Positions 41,727 through 50,906 of a stretch of 64,000 bases of DNA are shown here, in pieces. Source of the stretch: an uncultured Alphaproteobacteria bacterium (lineage in GTDB: Bacteria; Pseudomonadota; Alphaproteobacteria; RF32; CAG-239); the NCBI GenBank assembly GCA_944393665.1, contig CALYAX010000001.1, positions 132,018 to 196,017 of the forward strand, in the 5' to 3' direction. Numbering within the stretch: position 1 is the stretch's first letter; each line of letters opens with the position of its first letter. The translations under genes were made by a program, and so were the position numbers. A model generated the notes under the pieces. That model was not told the origin of the DNA, ran no database searches, and saw only the letters and a list, made by a program, of their open reading frames with translations.

Positions 41727-42239
41727 ATGAAAAAAGTTACCGAAGAAGAAGAGTTTATGCTGGTTAAAATGGCTGACCATGTGGTTTTGCGCCGTTATTA
41801 CGAGGCTGCGGATACAATCCATAAAATAGCCGCTTTTCCGGAAGGAACCGACTATCTGGTGCCTTTAAGCAAAAACCTGATGCTGTTTGGCAACGGGTCG
41901 GTTTATCAGGTTGTTGACAGTTCCTGCCATTGTTTCGGCACCGGCTGGATTGGCAAAAATCTGGTTGCCGAAAAATGGCTGGACGATGGCAAAAAAGGTC
42001 TGCAAGTCATAGAATTTAATCCGGCGCTGCACCAAAGTACGGGGATTAAATTCCTGGTGATTGAGGACAGCCGCTATTACTGCTGCACCGCTCTGGAAAA
42101 AACCGCAGAAGGCGTCCGTGCCATGATGTCGAACGGCAAAGAGAGCCTGTTTAAGCTGGAGACGGATTACCGCAGCGATTATGAAAGCGGGGTGGAGAGT
42201 TTTATTTCTGTCCTGGACGCTGAAAATCAGCCGGTATGA
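41727..42239 (+). CDS. WG-like beta-repeat protein, 170 aa
   Basis: Soluble protein, no signal peptide. Beta-rich with repeated short hairpins: SVYQVVDSSCHCFGTGWIGK, then WLDDGKKGLQVIEFNP and VIEDSRYYCCTALEK. These resemble WG-type repeats and align with the proteins at 42236 and 48159 (Gly-x-[VW]-Tyr, then Ile/Leu-Gly-Lys, Trp-Leu-x-x-Gly-Lys-Lys). AT-rich leader, no clear ribosome site. ATG of the next gene overlaps the stop by 4 nt. Confidence 0.62.
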   Translation: MKKVTEEEEFMLVKMADHVVLRRYYEAADTIHKIAAFPEGTDYLVPLSKNLMLFGNGSVYQVVDSSCHCFGTGWIGKNLVAEKWLDDGKKGLQVIEFNPALHQSTGIKFLVIEDSRYYCCTALEKTAEGVRAMMSNGKESLFKLETDYRSDYESGVESFISVLDAENQPV

Positions 42240-43156
42240 AAACGAATCAGCTGGTTATGACGGAAACGGAAGACCAAGGCTGTTTTTTGTTTCGCTGGAA
42301 TCAAGAGCTTTTGTGCTACGAAAGAGTGGCAACAGGGGCTTATGGCAAGCAGGGAGAACGATTTTGCCTGCTGGGGCAATCCGAAAATGATTTTGCAATC
42401 TGGTTTTTGGACAGCTGGGGAAGCCTTTGCAAAAGCCCGGACCATTGCTCGGCGGCGGAATGTCATGTGAAAGATGACAAAGGGGTGTTCTATCTTTATA
42501 ACGGCGACTGGTATTTTCGCAGTTATGAAGAAGACAGCGAAGTTGTTCTCGGAACAGAGCTGATATCCAGGAATTCGTATTACCGAAAAGGTGCTGACGG
42601 TTGCGTTACGGTGACTTCTGTCTGCGACGGAAAATGCGAAGTCAGGTCTTATACCGGGCTGCGCGTCCAGAGGGGATTCAGGCTCTACCCGTATGTTGAT
42701 GACGAATACGGCATCTTCCTGGAACGGGAAGACGGTTCTTATGACATTATCAACAACCGCAACAAATGGGTATCAACAACCTGTTTCAAAGAAAGGGTTT
42801 CCGCCTCGTCTTACCGGTTGTTTTGCCTCCGCGAGGACAGGCATTTTGACGACTGCGGGGTTGTGGAATATGCCAAAGACTGGGGCAATGCTTATTTGAA
42901 ACTTGATCCCAAAACCGGAAAATTTCAGTTGTTTTCTATCCGCGTCGGCGGTCCGGTCCTGGTTCACGAGGCGTCGGGAAGACATTTGAAAATCGTGGAG
43001 AACGAATACGGTTATATGGAAGCTCTGCGAATCAACGGTTACCGCTACTGTGTCAGCTACCGGGTTTCTCCCGATGGCGAAGACGAGCTGTTTTTCAACT
43101 GGAAAATGGTTCGGAAGGCTTGGTGGCGGAGTCTGCTGGACATTTCAAATTCGTAA
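42236..43156 (+). CDS. WG-like beta-repeat protein, 306 aa
   Basis: 306 aa, no signal peptide. Multiple WG-like hairpins, e.g. YLYNGDWYFRSYEEDSEVVL, FLEREDGSYDIINN, AYLKLDPKTGKFQLFS. Overlaps and is coupled to the 170-aa paralogue. Ends in a strong terminator. It belongs to the infB-rbfA insertion. A structural or ligand-binding beta-propeller-like fold is plausible but not proven. Confidence 0.62.
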   Translation: MKTNQLVMTETEDQGCFLFRWNQELLCYERVATGAYGKQGERFCLLGQSENDFAIWFLDSWGSLCKSPDHCSAAECHVKDDKGVFYLYNGDWYFRSYEEDSEVVLGTELISRNSYYRKGADGCVTVTSVCDGKCEVRSYTGLRVQRGFRLYPYVDDEYGIFLEREDGSYDIINNRNKWVSTTCFKERVSASSYRLFCLREDRHFDDCGVVEYAKDWGNAYLKLDPKTGKFQLFSIRVGGPVLVHEASGRHLKIVENEYGYMEALRINGYRYCVSYRVSPDGEDELFFNWKMVRKAWWRSLLDISNS

Positions 43157-43158
43157 TG

Positions 43159-43196
43159 AAAAAAGAGGGTGAAACCACGGTTTCATCCTCTTTTTT
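43159..43196. terminator. Bidirectional terminator
   Basis: AAAAAAGAGGGTGAAACC (43159-43176) with GGTTTCATCCTCTTTTTT (43179-43196), 18 pairs with one G-U, between convergent genes. Confidence 0.92.
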
Positions 43197-43212
43197 CGTC
43201 CGGCGGCAAAGA

Positions 43213-43950
43213 TTAAATCATTGCCATGCCGCCATTAATATTAATGGTCTGGCCGGTGATATACTGCGCCTCGTCCGAAGCCAGGAAGGCGACCACGTTG
43301 GCGATATCCTGAGCCTCGCCGAGTTTGCCTTCGGGGATTTTGGCCAGCAGAGCGTCTTTGACGTCCTGGGGCAGAACATCGGTCATCGGGGTGCGGATAA
43401 AGCCCGGGGCGATCGAGTTAACGGTAATGCCGCGGGAGCCGACTTCCTGAGCCAGGCATTTGTTCATGGCGATCATGCCGGCTTTTGAAGCCGAGTAGTT
43501 GGCCTGTCCGGCGTTGCCGGTGACGCCGACAACCGAGGCGATGCCGATGATACGGCCGAAACGGCGTTTCATCATGCCGCGGACGGCTGCTTTGGCCAGT
43601 TTGAAACCGGCAGAGAGGTTAACATCGAGCACCAGCTGCCAATCTTCATCGCTCATGCGGATAAAGAGGTTGTCGCGGGTTAATCCGGCATTGTTGACCA
43701 GGATATCGATACGGCCGAGTTTTTCCTCAACTTTTTCAACCAGGTTTTTAACGTCTTCGGCATTGGTGAGGTTGGCGGTAAAAACTTCTACCCGGTCGCC
43801 GAGCTCTTCTTTTAACTTGAGCATGGGCTCCTCGCGCATATCGGTCAGTGCCAGAGTTGCGCCCTGTTTGTGCAGGGTGCGGGCAATCTTATCGCCCAGG
43901 CCGCCGGCGGCGCCGGTGATGAGGGCTACTTTGTCGTGTAATTCAAACAT
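43213..43950 (-). CDS. fabG: 3-oxoacyl-ACP reductase FabG
   Basis: NADPH-dependent ketoreductase of type II fatty-acid synthesis, 245 aa. TGAAGGLGDKIARTL cofactor site, NNAGLTRDNLF, catalytic Tyr/Lys in NYSASKAGMIAMNK. Directly downstream of fabD (56-nt gap) on the minus strand. Confidence 0.95.
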   Translation of the reverse strand: MFELHDKVALITGAAGGLGDKIARTLHKQGATLALTDMREEPMLKLKEELGDRVEVFTANLTNAEDVKNLVEKVEEKLGRIDILVNNAGLTRDNLFIRMSDEDWQLVLDVNLSAGFKLAKAAVRGMMKRRFGRIIGIASVVGVTGNAGQANYSASKAGMIAMNKCLAQEVGSRGITVNSIAPGFIRTPMTDVLPQDVKDALLAKIPEGKLGEAQDIANVVAFLASDEAQYITGQTININGGMAMI

Positions 43951-44005
43951 TATTCTTTTCCTTATCTTGGGTTATCCGTCATTTTGCCGAGGATAACAGG
44001 GGTGG

Positions 44006-44956
44006 TTAATTTTGCAAACTCTCGGCGAGTTCTTCAATTTCCGCGGCTGTTCCGCAGGAAACCGCATTAATTCCTTTATTACTTCTTTTGATAATGCCGG
44101 ACAATACTTTGCCGGCGCCGAGTTCGGCTGCTCCGGTGACTCCCTGTTCCGCCAGGTAATCCACGGTTTCGCGCCAGCGGACCGAGCCGGTGACCTGAGC
44201 CACCAGATTGGCGATTATTTCCTCTTTGGCGGTTCCGGCCCGGGCGGTAATATTGGAGATGAGCGGGACTGACGGCTGTTTGGCCTCAGCCTGGGCCAAA
44301 GCCTCAGCCATTACCCGGGCGGCCGGTTCCATCAGCGGGCTGTGGAAAGGGGCGCTTACCGGAAGCTGAATACACCGTTTGGCACCAAATTCGGGCGCCA
44401 GGGCAACAGCTTTTTCAATTGCCGGAAGATGGCCGGACAGAACAACCTGGCCATCGGCATTATCATTGGCGGCTACGCATAAATTGTCTTTATCGGCGCA
44501 GGCCTGTGCCAGTTCCTGAACTTTGGCATAAGGCAGGCCGATGACGGCAGCCATTCCTCCCACGCCGACGGGAACAGCCTTTTGCATGGCGTCGCCGCGG
44601 GTGCGGAGCAATTTTGCGGTGTCTGTCAATGAGAAGACGCCGGCAGCGCAGGCCGCCGAGTATTCGCCAAGAGAGTGACCCGCAACAAAACTTGCATAAT
44701 CAGATATTTTGATTCCAAAATCATTTTCCAGGACTTTAACCACCGCCATCGAAAAAGCCATCAGGGCCGGCTGGGCGTTGGCGGTTAAAGTGAGCTCGTT
44801 TTCAGGACCCTCGGTCATCAGTCTGAACAGATCCTGCGACAGAGCCTCGTTCACTTCCTGAAAAACAGCCCGGGCTGATGAAAAATTATCAGCCAGTTCT
44901 TTTCCCATGCCGACGAACTGAGAGCCCTGGCCGGGAAAAACAAATGCGTTCTTCAT
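44006..44956 (-). CDS. fabD: Malonyl-CoA:ACP transacylase FabD
   Basis: Loads malonyl onto ACP, 316 aa. N-terminal FVFPGQGSQFVGMGKELADN, active site GHSLGEYSAACAAG, catalytic His in VSAPFHSPLMEPA. Operon with fabG. Confidence 0.96.
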   Translation of the reverse strand: MKNAFVFPGQGSQFVGMGKELADNFSSARAVFQEVNEALSQDLFRLMTEGPENELTLTANAQPALMAFSMAVVKVLENDFGIKISDYASFVAGHSLGEYSAACAAGVFSLTDTAKLLRTRGDAMQKAVPVGVGGMAAVIGLPYAKVQELAQACADKDNLCVAANDNADGQVVLSGHLPAIEKAVALAPEFGAKRCIQLPVSAPFHSPLMEPAARVMAEALAQAEAKQPSVPLISNITARAGTAKEEIIANLVAQVTGSVRWRETVDYLAEQGVTGAAELGAGKVLSGIIKRSNKGINAVSCGTAAEIEELAESLQN

Positions 44957-45137
44957 TAATAAAAAATCCTTGTTATTAATATCCCCAACAGCATTATAGA
45001 ATTATGCCCAAAAGTCAAGCCGGAAGTGCCGACTTGTCACAGACAACAGCGCAAGGAAAGCGGTTTTTATTAAGCAAATATTGAGAATTGGCACTCTATA
45101 ATGCGCTTAAAAAGTTTGATGTGACGGAAGTAGCAAA

Positions 45138-47396
45138 ATGGCAAAACGCAAAAAAGAAAAATCTGTTTGGGTCAAAACCGGGCGCCGCCTCTGGGGGCTG
45201 GTTATGCTGTTGTGGGCGCTCAGCGCGCTGGCGGCCTGCCTGTTTTATCATCCCGCCGACGCCGGGTATAATGCCGCAACCTCGCAGCCGGCGGCTAACC
45301 TGCTGGGGCTTTACGGTGCCAGAACCGCGGATATTATTTTAACCTGGCTGGGTTTGGCGCTGCCGCTCTTTTTGACTGCCCCGCTGATTTGGGGCTGGGT
45401 CTTGCTGCGCGGCCGCGATTTGATTCATCCCTGGTGGCGGGTATTTGCCTTTTTGCTGGGAACCGGGGCGTTGGCGGTTATGCTGGGGCTGGTGTGGCCG
45501 TATTGCGGCGATTTTAAGACCGGGGGAAATATCGGACTGTTTTTGTCTCGTCAGTTTATGAGCCTGTTTAACCGGATTTATGTTTTTGCCTATGGGCGGT
45601 ATTTATTAGCAGCAGTCTTTTTTGTGCTGGCACTGCTGTCGTTTAATCTGGCCTGCGGCCTGACGCTCAAAGGCTGGGCAATAAGCCTGAAAAAAGGCGC
45701 TCTGGCTGTTTGGGCAGCGCTTTGCCTAGGTTGGCAGATGCTGAAAAAAGCAGGGGCTTTGTTTAAACGCGGCGGCAGCCAGCCGCGGCGGGTGAAAGAG
45801 CCGAAAGTACGCAAAGAGCCAAAGCTTAAGGAAGAAAAGCCGGCTCCGGAGAAGCCCCAGACCATGAAAGTTTTGAAACCGAAACCAAAAGACGACGGCT
45901 ACCGCTATCCGGACATTAACCTCCTGAGCGTGGGCAAGGACAAAGGCGCTGCTCATGTTAACCAAAAAGAGCTGGAGCGGATTGCCGGAGAGCTGGAAGG
46001 GGTTTTGCAGGAATTTGGCGTCAACGGCAAAATTGTCAAAGTCCGTCCCGGCCCGGTGGTGACGCTGTATGAGCTGGAGCCGGCCCCCGGGACCAAGTCG
46101 GCGCGGGTTATCGGGCTGGCAGATGATATTGCCCGTTCAATGAGTGCTGTTTCGGTGCGAATCGCCGTGGTTCCGGGTTCTAACACCATCGGTATTGAGC
46201 TGCCCAACCAGACCCGCGAGATTGTTTATCTGCGCGATTTGCTGGAAAGCGAAGAGTTCCGCGAAACCAAAGCGGCCCTTAACGTGACGCTGGGTAAAGA
46301 CATCGGCGGCAAAAACGTCTATGCCGATTTGGCCAAAATGCCCCACCTGCTGGTGGCCGGAACGACCGGTTCCGGTAAGTCGGTCGGCGTGAACTCAATG
46401 ATTATTTCGCTGCTTTATAAAATGCGGCCGGAAGAGTGCAAGCTGATCATGATTGACCCCAAAATGCTTGAATTTACCATGTATAACGGCATTCCCCACC
46501 TGTTGACGCCGGTGATTACCGATCCGGCCAAGGCGGTTATCGGTTTGAAATGGGCGGTTAAGGAAATGGAAGACCGCTACCGGGCGATGGCACAGATGAA
46601 TGTGCGTAATATTACCGGTTATAACAAACGTCTGGAAGAACTGCGCGCCAGCGGCGAAAAAGTGACCCGTACGGTGCAGACCGGTTTTGACATGGAAACC
46701 GGCAAGCCGATTTATGAAGACCAGGAACTTGATTTGTCGCCGCTGCCGTATATCGTGATTGTGGTTGATGAGATGGCTGACCTGATGCTGGTGGCCGGAA
46801 AAGATGTGGAGGCGGCTATTCAGCGCCTGGCGCAAATGGCGCGTGCTGCCGGCATTCACCTGATTATGTCGACGCAGCGTCCGTCGGTTGATGTTATTAC
46901 CGGTACCATCAAAGCCAATTTCCCGACCCGGATCAGTTTTCAGGTCACCAGCAAAATTGACAGCCGCACTATTTTGGGCGAGCAGGGCGCGGAGCAGCTG
47001 CTGGGTATGGGCGATATGCTGTATATGCCTGCCGGGCAGCGTCCGAATCGTATTCACGCGCCGTTTGTCAAGGACAGCGAAGTTGAAGCGATTGTCGAAT
47101 TTCTGAAGTCGCAGAAAGAACCGGAATATATTCAGGAAGTGACCGAAGGCGAGCTGACGCAGGATAAGTCCGGCGGGGGAGCAGTGTTTGACAGCGGCGA
47201 TTTTGCCGCCGGAAGCGACGAGGATTTGTACACCCAGGCCGTTGCCATTGTTCAGAATGATAAAAAAGCTTCGACCAGTTATGTTCAGCGGCGCCTGCGA
47301 ATCGGTTATAACCGGGCGGCGATGCTGATTGAGCGAATGGAGAAGGAAGGAATTATTTCGGCGCCGGATCATGTGGGGCGGCGGGAAGTTTTGTAA
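45138..47396 (+). CDS. ftsK: DNA translocase FtsK
   Basis: 752 aa. Four N-terminal membrane segments (about 15-185), a basic/Pro linker (215-255), alpha/beta motor with Walker A GTTGSGKSVGVNSMI and Walker B YIVIVVDEMADLM, and C-terminal gamma winged-helix (LYTQAVAIVQNDKKASTSYV to the end) that reads KOPS and activates XerD. Chromosome segregation at division. Confidence 0.96.
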   Translation: MAKRKKEKSVWVKTGRRLWGLVMLLWALSALAACLFYHPADAGYNAATSQPAANLLGLYGARTADIILTWLGLALPLFLTAPLIWGWVLLRGRDLIHPWWRVFAFLLGTGALAVMLGLVWPYCGDFKTGGNIGLFLSRQFMSLFNRIYVFAYGRYLLAAVFFVLALLSFNLACGLTLKGWAISLKKGALAVWAALCLGWQMLKKAGALFKRGGSQPRRVKEPKVRKEPKLKEEKPAPEKPQTMKVLKPKPKDDGYRYPDINLLSVGKDKGAAHVNQKELERIAGELEGVLQEFGVNGKIVKVRPGPVVTLYELEPAPGTKSARVIGLADDIARSMSAVSVRIAVVPGSNTIGIELPNQTREIVYLRDLLESEEFRETKAALNVTLGKDIGGKNVYADLAKMPHLLVAGTTGSGKSVGVNSMIISLLYKMRPEECKLIMIDPKMLEFTMYNGIPHLLTPVITDPAKAVIGLKWAVKEMEDRYRAMAQMNVRNITGYNKRLEELRASGEKVTRTVQTGFDMETGKPIYEDQELDLSPLPYIVIVVDEMADLMLVAGKDVEAAIQRLAQMARAAGIHLIMSTQRPSVDVITGTIKANFPTRISFQVTSKIDSRTILGEQGAEQLLGMGDMLYMPAGQRPNRIHAPFVKDSEVEAIVEFLKSQKEPEYIQEVTEGELTQDKSGGGAVFDSGDFAAGSDEDLYTQAVAIVQNDKKASTSYVQRRLRIGYNRAAMLIERMEKEGIISAPDHVGRREVL

Positions 47397-47402
47397 AAAA
47401 AG

Positions 47403-47501
47403 CCGGAGAATGAGGTAACTAATACAGATTTTGCGAGTTAAAAGTGTCCTCACGTACTGAGGTGTACGCTCCGGTAGCTTGGGCATCTAGTTTCTCTTCG
47501 G
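47403..47501 (+). repeat. Stop-codon-adjacent hairpin R3 (after ftsK)
   Basis: Weaker member of the family: CCGgAGA...ACTA pairs imperfectly with TAGTTTCTCTTCGG. The tip CCTCACGTAC-TGAGGT-GTACGCTCC is identical in its flanks to R1. Confidence 0.55.
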
Positions 47502-47576
47502 AATAGCGGATTTATTTGCTTGATTCCCAAAGATAATACCGTTATATATAGACCCAGTTTTATGAGGAGAAAAATT

Positions 47577-47978
47577 ATGGCCGAAAAAAAAGAGCCGTCA
47601 CAACGCCAGCTGCGGGTAGGGCAGGAAATCAGAAAAATCATTGCCGGGGAAATTGAGCATGATGAAGTGCGCAATCTGGAAAATATTGATACCATGGTGA
47701 CAATTATTGATGCCAGTGTGTCGCCGGATCTGAAATACTGCACGGTATTTTTTATCACTTCCAATCCCGAACTGGATGAGGAAGTCCGCGAAGGGCTGCA
47801 ACTGGCGGCAAACCATTTCCGCAAAGTTGTCGGCCGCAAAACCGAGCTGAGGTATGTTCCGGAAATCATTTTTAAAGTTGATCACAGCTTTGCCGAAGTT
47901 GATAAAATCGAGAAGCTGCTGCGCGATCCCAAAGTGGCGCAGGACCTGGTTAAGCCGGATACCGCCACGGCCGAATAA
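47577..47978 (+). CDS. rbfA: Ribosome-binding factor A
   Basis: 30S maturation factor, 133 aa. Type-II KH fold; QRQLRVGQEIRKIIAGEI and VTIIDASVSPDLKYCTVFF are family blocks. ATG 47577 with AGGAG 8 nt upstream; the 57-nt upstream extension has no support. Normally follows infB directly; here separated by about 7 kb. Confidence 0.93.
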   Translation: MAEKKEPSQRQLRVGQEIRKIIAGEIEHDEVRNLENIDTMVTIIDASVSPDLKYCTVFFITSNPELDEEVREGLQLAANHFRKVVGRKTELRYVPEIIFKVDHSFAEVDKIEKLLRDPKVAQDLVKPDTATAE

Positions 47979-47990
47979 GCGTTCGTCAGC

Positions 47991-48018
47991 AAAAAGGCGC
48001 CCGCAGGGGCGCTTTTTG
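47991..48018 (+). terminator. Intrinsic terminator of rbfA
   Basis: GCGCCC (47997-48002) with GGGCGC (48007-48012), GCAG loop, A-run before and TTTTT after. Confidence 0.88.
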
Positions 48019-48158
48019 GGTTTTAAATGTTTATAAAATAAAAATTTTCCACCGTGATAAATTCTTGTTGTGTGTTTGACAAAAATGTGTCTATAATCGA
48101 ATCGAAGAAAGATTATGCAGAGAATTAAAAAAAAATTATAAATCTAAAACCCAGGATT

Positions 48159-48836
48159 ATGGAAACGAAAGGTATTATCGAACAACCGTTCGGTTTGAAG
48201 CATTTTTATCTTGAGAATAAGCCGGTGGTGGCTGTGTATGAAGAGCGTTTGGTTAAAAGTTCGGAACCTGAGGCGCTTTTTGAAGTTAAGCAATGTATTG
48301 TCGATACCGGTACAGATGCCGAAATGATTGATAATTATATTGCTCTTAAAAAAGAAGACGGACAGTATCAGCTGTTTTGCCACACGAAGGGAAAGCTCAA
48401 TAAAGGGCCTTTGTGCGAAAATTATATTAATGATGCCGGAGGTTTCATTTATAAAGATTTTCGCGGAAAGTGGTATCGGGCGCAGCATGATTGCCAGGGG
48501 TCAACGCTTTTGGGCAAATATGATTCCGGAATCTGGCTGAACCAGGGCAAAAAAAATATCAGTGTCAGTTATCTGACCGAAAACGGCTGGAAACGGCGCA
48601 GTTATTCCAGGCTGGATATGTGGAAAGACAGTTACTACTTTTATGCCTTTCAAAAGAAAGACGGGCAATATGATTTACTCATCCATTATTTTAATGATGT
48701 TGCCTATTTTTATTTTGATATGGACGGGTATCAAATTGAGGAACTGAAAGAAACTTTGGATACCAAAAAGCTTCCGGAGTATTCTGAGCGCTTTATCGTT
48801 ATGGATCATTCGCGGATTCGCGGTAAGGTAAGATGA
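48159..48836 (+). CDS. WG-like beta-repeat protein, 225 aa
   Basis: 225 aa, soluble. Repeats ALKKEDGQYQLFCHTKGK and AFQKKDGQYDLLIHYF resemble WG motifs. GKWYRAQHDCQGSTLLGKYD with WLNQGKKNISV aligns with the 170-aa protein at 41727. Own promoter region (TATAAT near 48093) and an AAAACCCAGGATT leader without a ribosome site, like the gene at 573. Inserted between rbfA and truB; closed by a terminator. Confidence 0.62.
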   Translation: METKGIIEQPFGLKHFYLENKPVVAVYEERLVKSSEPEALFEVKQCIVDTGTDAEMIDNYIALKKEDGQYQLFCHTKGKLNKGPLCENYINDAGGFIYKDFRGKWYRAQHDCQGSTLLGKYDSGIWLNQGKKNISVSYLTENGWKRRSYSRLDMWKDSYYFYAFQKKDGQYDLLIHYFNDVAYFYFDMDGYQIEELKETLDTKKLPEYSERFIVMDHSRIRGKVR

Positions 48837-48845
48837 ATTATTGAA

Positions 48846-48880
48846 AAAGACCTTGCGGGATATTTTCCGGCAAGGTCTTT
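48846..48880. terminator. Bidirectional terminator
   Basis: AAAGACCTTGC (48846-48856) with GCAAGGTCTTT (48870-48880), 11 perfect pairs, between convergent genes. Confidence 0.88.
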
Positions 48881-49271
48881 ATTTTTGAGTATCAATCAAA
48901 CTGATCTCGATGCCATTTTCTCTGATAGCGTAATTTTTGACAATATTTTTCAGTTTGATTTTTACGGTGCTTTTACGGCAGACTGTTCTGCCGTCGGGAG
49001 CCTGGGAGCAGTGACTGATCCGGCGTTTGATAATCGAAACGGTCAGGAACTCTTCAGGTTTTCCGGGATAGTGCCCTTTGATCACCCAGCGGGTGCGTCC
49101 GTGACGCTTGACCAAAGTAATTATTCTTGCCGTAAACCCCAACTTCAGCAGATAATCTCTGACTTGCTGGCTGGAAGTTAACGGCTCATGGTGTTTTTTC
49201 AGCAATCGGGCATCGGGTCCCAGTTTATTGAGAATTTTCGGGATGCGGACTGCGTTGTTTTTTCCAGCCAT
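48879..49271 (-). CDS. Hypothetical basic protein, 130 aa
   Basis: 130 aa, strongly basic (many Lys/Arg/His), no signal peptide. Contains SSQQVRDYLLKLGFTARIIT and a beta-rich C-terminal half with two Cys. May bind nucleic acid; no family recognised. It lies alone on the minus strand between rbfA and truB. Confidence 0.5.
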   Translation of the reverse strand: MAGKNNAVRIPKILNKLGPDARLLKKHHEPLTSSQQVRDYLLKLGFTARIITLVKRHGRTRWVIKGHYPGKPEEFLTVSIIKRRISHCSQAPDGRTVCRKSTVKIKLKNIVKNYAIRENGIEISLIDTQK

Positions 49272-49431
49272 AATATATTAATTATTTGATTCAACTTATT
49301 TAGTATGTCTCTAATGTAATCCGGGCGGGCGGTTGTGTCAAGAAAAAGCAGGGGCATAACAGTTGCAACTGAGAGAATATTTGACTTATCGGTAAAAAAA
49401 AGTTATTTTCGGCGCAAAGAACGGAGCACAT

Positions 49432-50337
49432 ATGAAGCATAATAAACATGAAGATATTCACGGCTGGCTGGTGATTGACAAAGCGCAGGGAATGGGGTCA
49501 ACTGATGTCGTCAACCAGACGCGGCGGTTGTTTAATGCCAATAAGAACGGTCATTGCGGGACATTGGACCCGTTTGCCACCGGCGTGCTGCCGATTGCGT
49601 TCGGGGAGGCAACCAAGCTGATTCCTTTGGTGACCGACGGGGAAAAAGAATACGAGTTTACGGTGCAATGGGGGCAGGCAACGGCAAGCGGCGATCCGGA
49701 AACCGAGGTTGTGGCCGTGAGTGAAAAAATTCCATCCCGGGCGGAGATTGAGGCGGTTCTGCCGCAGTTTTTAGGGCAGATTACGCAAGTACCGCCGGTT
49801 TATTCGGCAATTAAAATCAACGGGCAGCGCGCTTATGATCTGGCCCGTGCCGGCAAAGAAGTGGAAATTCCCTGGCGAATCGTGGAAATTAAAAAACTGG
49901 AATTGTTGTCGGTTTCTGACGGCAGCGCAGATTTCCGGGTGGTTTGTTCCAAGGGGACTTATGTGCGGACTTTGGGGCAGGATATAGCTCTGCGGCTGGG
50001 GACGGTGGGACATCTAACCGCTTTGCGGCGGACCCGCTGCGGAAATTTTGACCTGAGCCAGAAGATTTTGCTGGAAAATTTAAAAAAGATAGAGTATGGT
50101 GAAGACCTCAGGAAGAATTTGCTCCCGCTAATAACATGTCTGCGCGACATCGCGGATATTGCCGTAACGGAAGCAGACGCAGCCAAGCTGCGCCAGGGTC
50201 AGGCACTGTCGCCCCGCGCCTATGAGGTTGAACGACTGATGGGGAAGACGGCAGCAGCAACACTGGACGGGCAACTGGTTGCTTTAGTCCGAATCGAGGA
50301 ACGGAGAATCGCTCCGGTTCGGGTATTTAATCTTTAA
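49432..50337 (+). CDS. truB: tRNA pseudouridine(55) synthase TruB
   Basis: 301 aa. Catalytic Asp in [30 protein letters not shown] and [16 protein letters not shown] are family motifs, PUA-like C-terminus. Followed by rpsO and pnp as in the classical operon. Confidence 0.95.
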   Translation: MKHNKHEDIHGWLVIDKAQGMGSTDVVNQTRRLFNANKNGHCGTLDPFATGVLPIAFGEATKLIPLVTDGEKEYEFTVQWGQATASGDPETEVVAVSEKIPSRAEIEAVLPQFLGQITQVPPVYSAIKINGQRAYDLARAGKEVEIPWRIVEIKKLELLSVSDGSADFRVVCSKGTYVRTLGQDIALRLGTVGHLTALRRTRCGNFDLSQKILLENLKKIEYGEDLRKNLLPLITCLRDIADIAVTEADAAKLRQGQALSPRAYEVERLMGKTAAATLDGQLVALVRIEERRIAPVRVFNL

Positions 50338-50390
50338 TAACCGCGAATCAGCCGAAAATTTGGCCGGTTCTATTGAAAAAGGAAAAATTG

Positions 50391-50660
50391 ATGTCGATTT
50401 CTAATGAGAAAAAAGCTGAATTAATTAAAACTTATGCGTTGAATCCTAATGACACCGGTTCTCCGGAAGTTCAGATCGCTATCTGGACCGCAGAGATTAA
50501 CAACCTGATTGAGCATTTTAATACGCATGCCAAAGATACCCACTCCCGCCTGGGCCTGATGAAAAAAGTCAGCCGCCGCCGCCACCTGTTGGATTACCTG
50601 AAAGGTAAGAGCGAGAGCCGTTATCAGGATTTGATTAAAAAGCTTGATTTGCGCAAATAA
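50391..50660 (+). CDS. rpsO: 30S ribosomal protein S15
   Basis: 89 aa, typical length. [43 protein letters not shown] 50391 has AAAGGA upstream; the annotated upstream start adds six unsupported residues. Confidence 0.97.
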   Translation: MSISNEKKAELIKTYALNPNDTGSPEVQIAIWTAEINNLIEHFNTHAKDTHSRLGLMKKVSRRRHLLDYLKGKSESRYQDLIKKLDLRK

Positions 50661-50666
50661 GTTTGC

Positions 50667-50785
50667 GGTGGATTTTATGCAGTTTTTTAAGCTAAAATGC
50701 AGTGTGCGCGCCCTCACGTATCTTAAAAGTACGCTGCAGGTCTGTACGATGTGTTTTTGTTTTGTTAATCTGCCGAAAATCCACC
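50667..50785 (+). repeat. Stop-codon-adjacent hairpin R4 (after rpsO)
   Basis: GGTGGATTTT (50667-50676) pairs perfectly with AAAATCCACC (50776-50785). The tip CCTCACGTA...GTACGCTGC belongs to the R1/R3/R8 class. Confidence 0.72.
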
Positions 50786-50906
50786 TCTTTTCTTATTTTG
50801 GGAAAAGTTTTTAAGGACTGCGGGGCAATGGGGCTCCGCAATTCTTTTTATAAAAATCCTGCATAGGGCAGGTAGATGATTGTATGAAGAAGAAAGGTAA
50901 AGAAAT

